Shown here: piece after piece, positions 62,790 through 64,000 of the stretch
Position numbering within the stretch: position 1 is the first letter of the stretch
Layout: every line of letters starts with the position of its first letter
Assembly: GCA_034717495.1 (NCBI GenBank)
Contig: JAYELL010000001.1
Location: 156,981-220,980, forward strand
Origin: Chloroflexota bacterium
GTDB lineage: Bacteria; Chloroflexota; Anaerolineae; JAAEKA01
Direction: 5' to 3'
Length of the DNA: 64,000 nucleotides
Notes under the pieces: model-generated
Told to the model about the DNA's origin: nothing
Databases searched by the model: none
Seen by the model: the letters and a program-made list of their open reading frames with translations, nothing else
Made by a program: the position numbers and the translations under genes

Positions 62790-64000
62790 CTAGTTGAATT
62801 GCATTGGCATTGGCATTGCGCTTAGTGAGCTATACACCAAAGAGCCTTGCGCAGATTGCAGCGTGAGATTGCTTCCTTGAATCTGGTAGCGGTTGGCTGA
62901 ACCAAGCATGTTCAGGTAGCGGGATTCTTGCTGAGCGACTTCCTGCGGGCATGCCATCTGGCTGCTGCTCAGGCCGAAAACAGAAATCTGTCCATCGCCG
63001 CCGAGAGAGTAATTGCCGCTGTACTGGTTGCACCCGCCATGGCCTGTGATGGTGCCACCGATGAAGTTGGCTGTGATCGGCACCATTGGGCTGGGTGATA
63101 CCAGGGTCCAGGTGGGACCCTCGATCTCCCCACCGGATGGCGGCGGCTCGATCGGTGGCATTGGCTGTACTACTGGTGGCTCGACAGGCGGTATCGGCTG
63201 GACTGGTGGCTCAACGGGGGGTACCGGCTGGACCGGTGGTTGCACGGCTTCGACGATGGTAATCTGGTGGGTGTCATCGTCGCTGAGACCGTTGGCATCA
63301 GTGACCGAGAGCCGGATGGTGTAGCTGCCCGGCTGGCTGAAGCTGGTTGTCACGCTGACGTCGGCTGTCGGTGCTGCGGAAGCTTCCCTGGTGCCCAGGT
63401 CCCAGTGGTAGCTGACGATGGGGCTGCTGCCCGGTGTAGAACGACTGGTGAAGGTGACCGGCTCGCCGACGCTGGCCTGGGTCGGACCCTCGATCCTGGC
63501 TGTGGGAGGCTGAGCCTGTTGGGCGATGGTGATCTGGTGGGTGTCATCGTCGCTGAGACCGTTGGCGTCAGTGACCGAGAGCCGGATGGTGTAGGTGCCC
63601 GGCTGGCTGAAACTGGTCGTCACACTGACATCGGCAGTGGATGCAGCTGAGGCTGATCGGGTACCCAGGTCCCAGTGGTAGCTGACGATGGGGCTGCTGC
63701 CCGGTGTAGAACGGCTGGTGAAGGTGACCGGCTCGCCGACGCTGGCCTGGGTCGGACCCTCGATCAAGGCCGTTGGTGGCTGAGCCTGTTGGGCGATGGT
63801 GATCTGGTGGGTGTCATCGTCGCTGAGGCCGTTGGCGTCAGTGACCGAGAGCCGGATGGTGTAGGTGCCAGGTTGGCTGAAACTGGTCGTCACACTGACA
63901 TCGGCAGTGGATGCAGCTGAGGCTGATCGGGTACCCAGGTCCCAGTGGTAGCTGACGATGGGGCTGCTGCCCGGTGTAGAACGGCTGGTGAAGGTGACCG
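62790..64000 (-). CDS. PKD-repeat protein with C-terminal META domain (5' end outside the window)
   Basis: The open frame continues past the right edge, so the start is not visible. The visible part has near-identical PKD-type repeats of 90 aa (270 bases): an IEGPTQASVGEPVTFTSRS start, a SYHWDLGT core, a TIRLSVTDANGLSDDDTHQITI end. Then comes a Pro-rich linker (PVPPVEPPVQPIPPVEPP) and a META domain (TANFIGGTITGHGGCNQYSGNY, then MACPQEV...RYLNML). META domains occur in heat-shock HslJ-like and secreted proteins. It is probably a surface or secreted modular protein. A start inside the repeats (63893) is an artefact of GTG within a Val codon of the repeat. Confidence 0.8.
   Translation of the reverse strand, partial: VTFTSRSTPGSSPIVSYHWDLGTRSASAASTADVSVTTSFSQPGTYTIRLSVTDANGLSDDDTHQITIAQQAQPPTALIEGPTQASVGEPVTFTSRSTPGSSPIVSYHWDLGTRSASAASTADVSVTTSFSQPGTYTIRLSVTDANGLSDDDTHQITIAQQAQPPTARIEGPTQASVGEPVTFTSRSTPGSSPIVSYHWDLGTREASAAPTADVSVTTSFSQPGSYTIRLSVTDANGLSDDDTHQITIVEAVQPPVQPVPPVEPPVQPIPPVEPPVVQPMPPIEPPPSGGEIEGPTWTLVSPSPMVPITANFIGGTITGHGGCNQYSGNYSLGGDGQISVFGLSSSQMACPQEVAQQESRYLNMLGSANRYQIQGSNLTLQSAQGSLVYSSLSAMPMPMQFN

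Overview
The window looks like a chromosomal segment of a Chloroflexota bacterium, probably Anaerolineae/Caldilineae-related. I infer this from the paired YYY-domain (DUF2298, TIGR03662) and Agl23-like (TIGR03663) membrane proteins, the reductive-dehalogenase-like membrane protein, the choice-of-anchor/PKD/FG-GAP secreted proteins and the dispersed 'cccttcgac' intergenic repeats. No rRNA, tRNA, CRISPR array, integrase or transposase was recognised.

Layout. (1) 139-14350, plus strand: a co-directional block of very large polytopic proteins. It holds a GT39-like/YYY fusion, an ECF sigma factor with its anti-sigma protein, a stand-alone YYY protein, another PMT-like protein, and an Agl23-like protein ending in an NHL beta-propeller. 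This looks like a dedicated cell-surface glycosylation or polymer-assembly system with built-in transcriptional control. (2) 14386-23323, mostly minus strand: an Ntn-hydrolase lipoprotein; DeoC with a membrane-anchored reductive-dehalogenase-like Fe-S protein and two DUF4230 proteins; a flavoprotein; and a pair of zinc-ribbon membrane proteins. (3) 23492-35339: a DnaE-family polymerase, a frameshifted TolB-like gene, a nucleoside phosphorylase, a class A PBP with MltG, a nuclease-zinc ribbon protein, a beta-helix/dockerin-like exoprotein and a 63-aa Cys-rich protein. (4) 35422-40475, minus strand: a sugar-uptake operon running glycosidase, binding protein, two permeases, with strong stem-loops between binding protein and permeases. 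(5) 40607-47124: an FG-GAP lipoprotein, a lone CBM48 protein, two M20 peptidases, and two tandem GNAT acetyltransferases behind a promoter followed by 16-bp direct repeats. (6) 47222-57520, plus strand except two small minus-strand genes: a DppB-DppC-M28 triple fusion, a YdcF protein, a spermidine-synthase-like membrane protein, a small lipoprotein, and a nucleotidyltransferase-GHMP kinase fusion followed by a GDP-mannose-3,5-epimerase-like gene and a clear terminator. (7) 57767-64000, minus strand: a dihydroorotate-dehydrogenase-like protein, pyruvate:ferredoxin oxidoreductase with a structured leader, and a PKD-repeat/META protein that runs off the right edge.

Most notable for follow-up: the YYY/Agl23 block with its ECF switch; the permease-permease-peptidase fusion whose M28 metal ligands appear lost; the GHMP kinase fused to an HxGH nucleotidyltransferase beside an epimerase; the membrane RdhA-like protein coupled to DUF4230 proteins; and several palindromic or repeated operator-like sequences placed at predicted promoters. 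Functional assignments rest on motif reading by eye; no database search was run.
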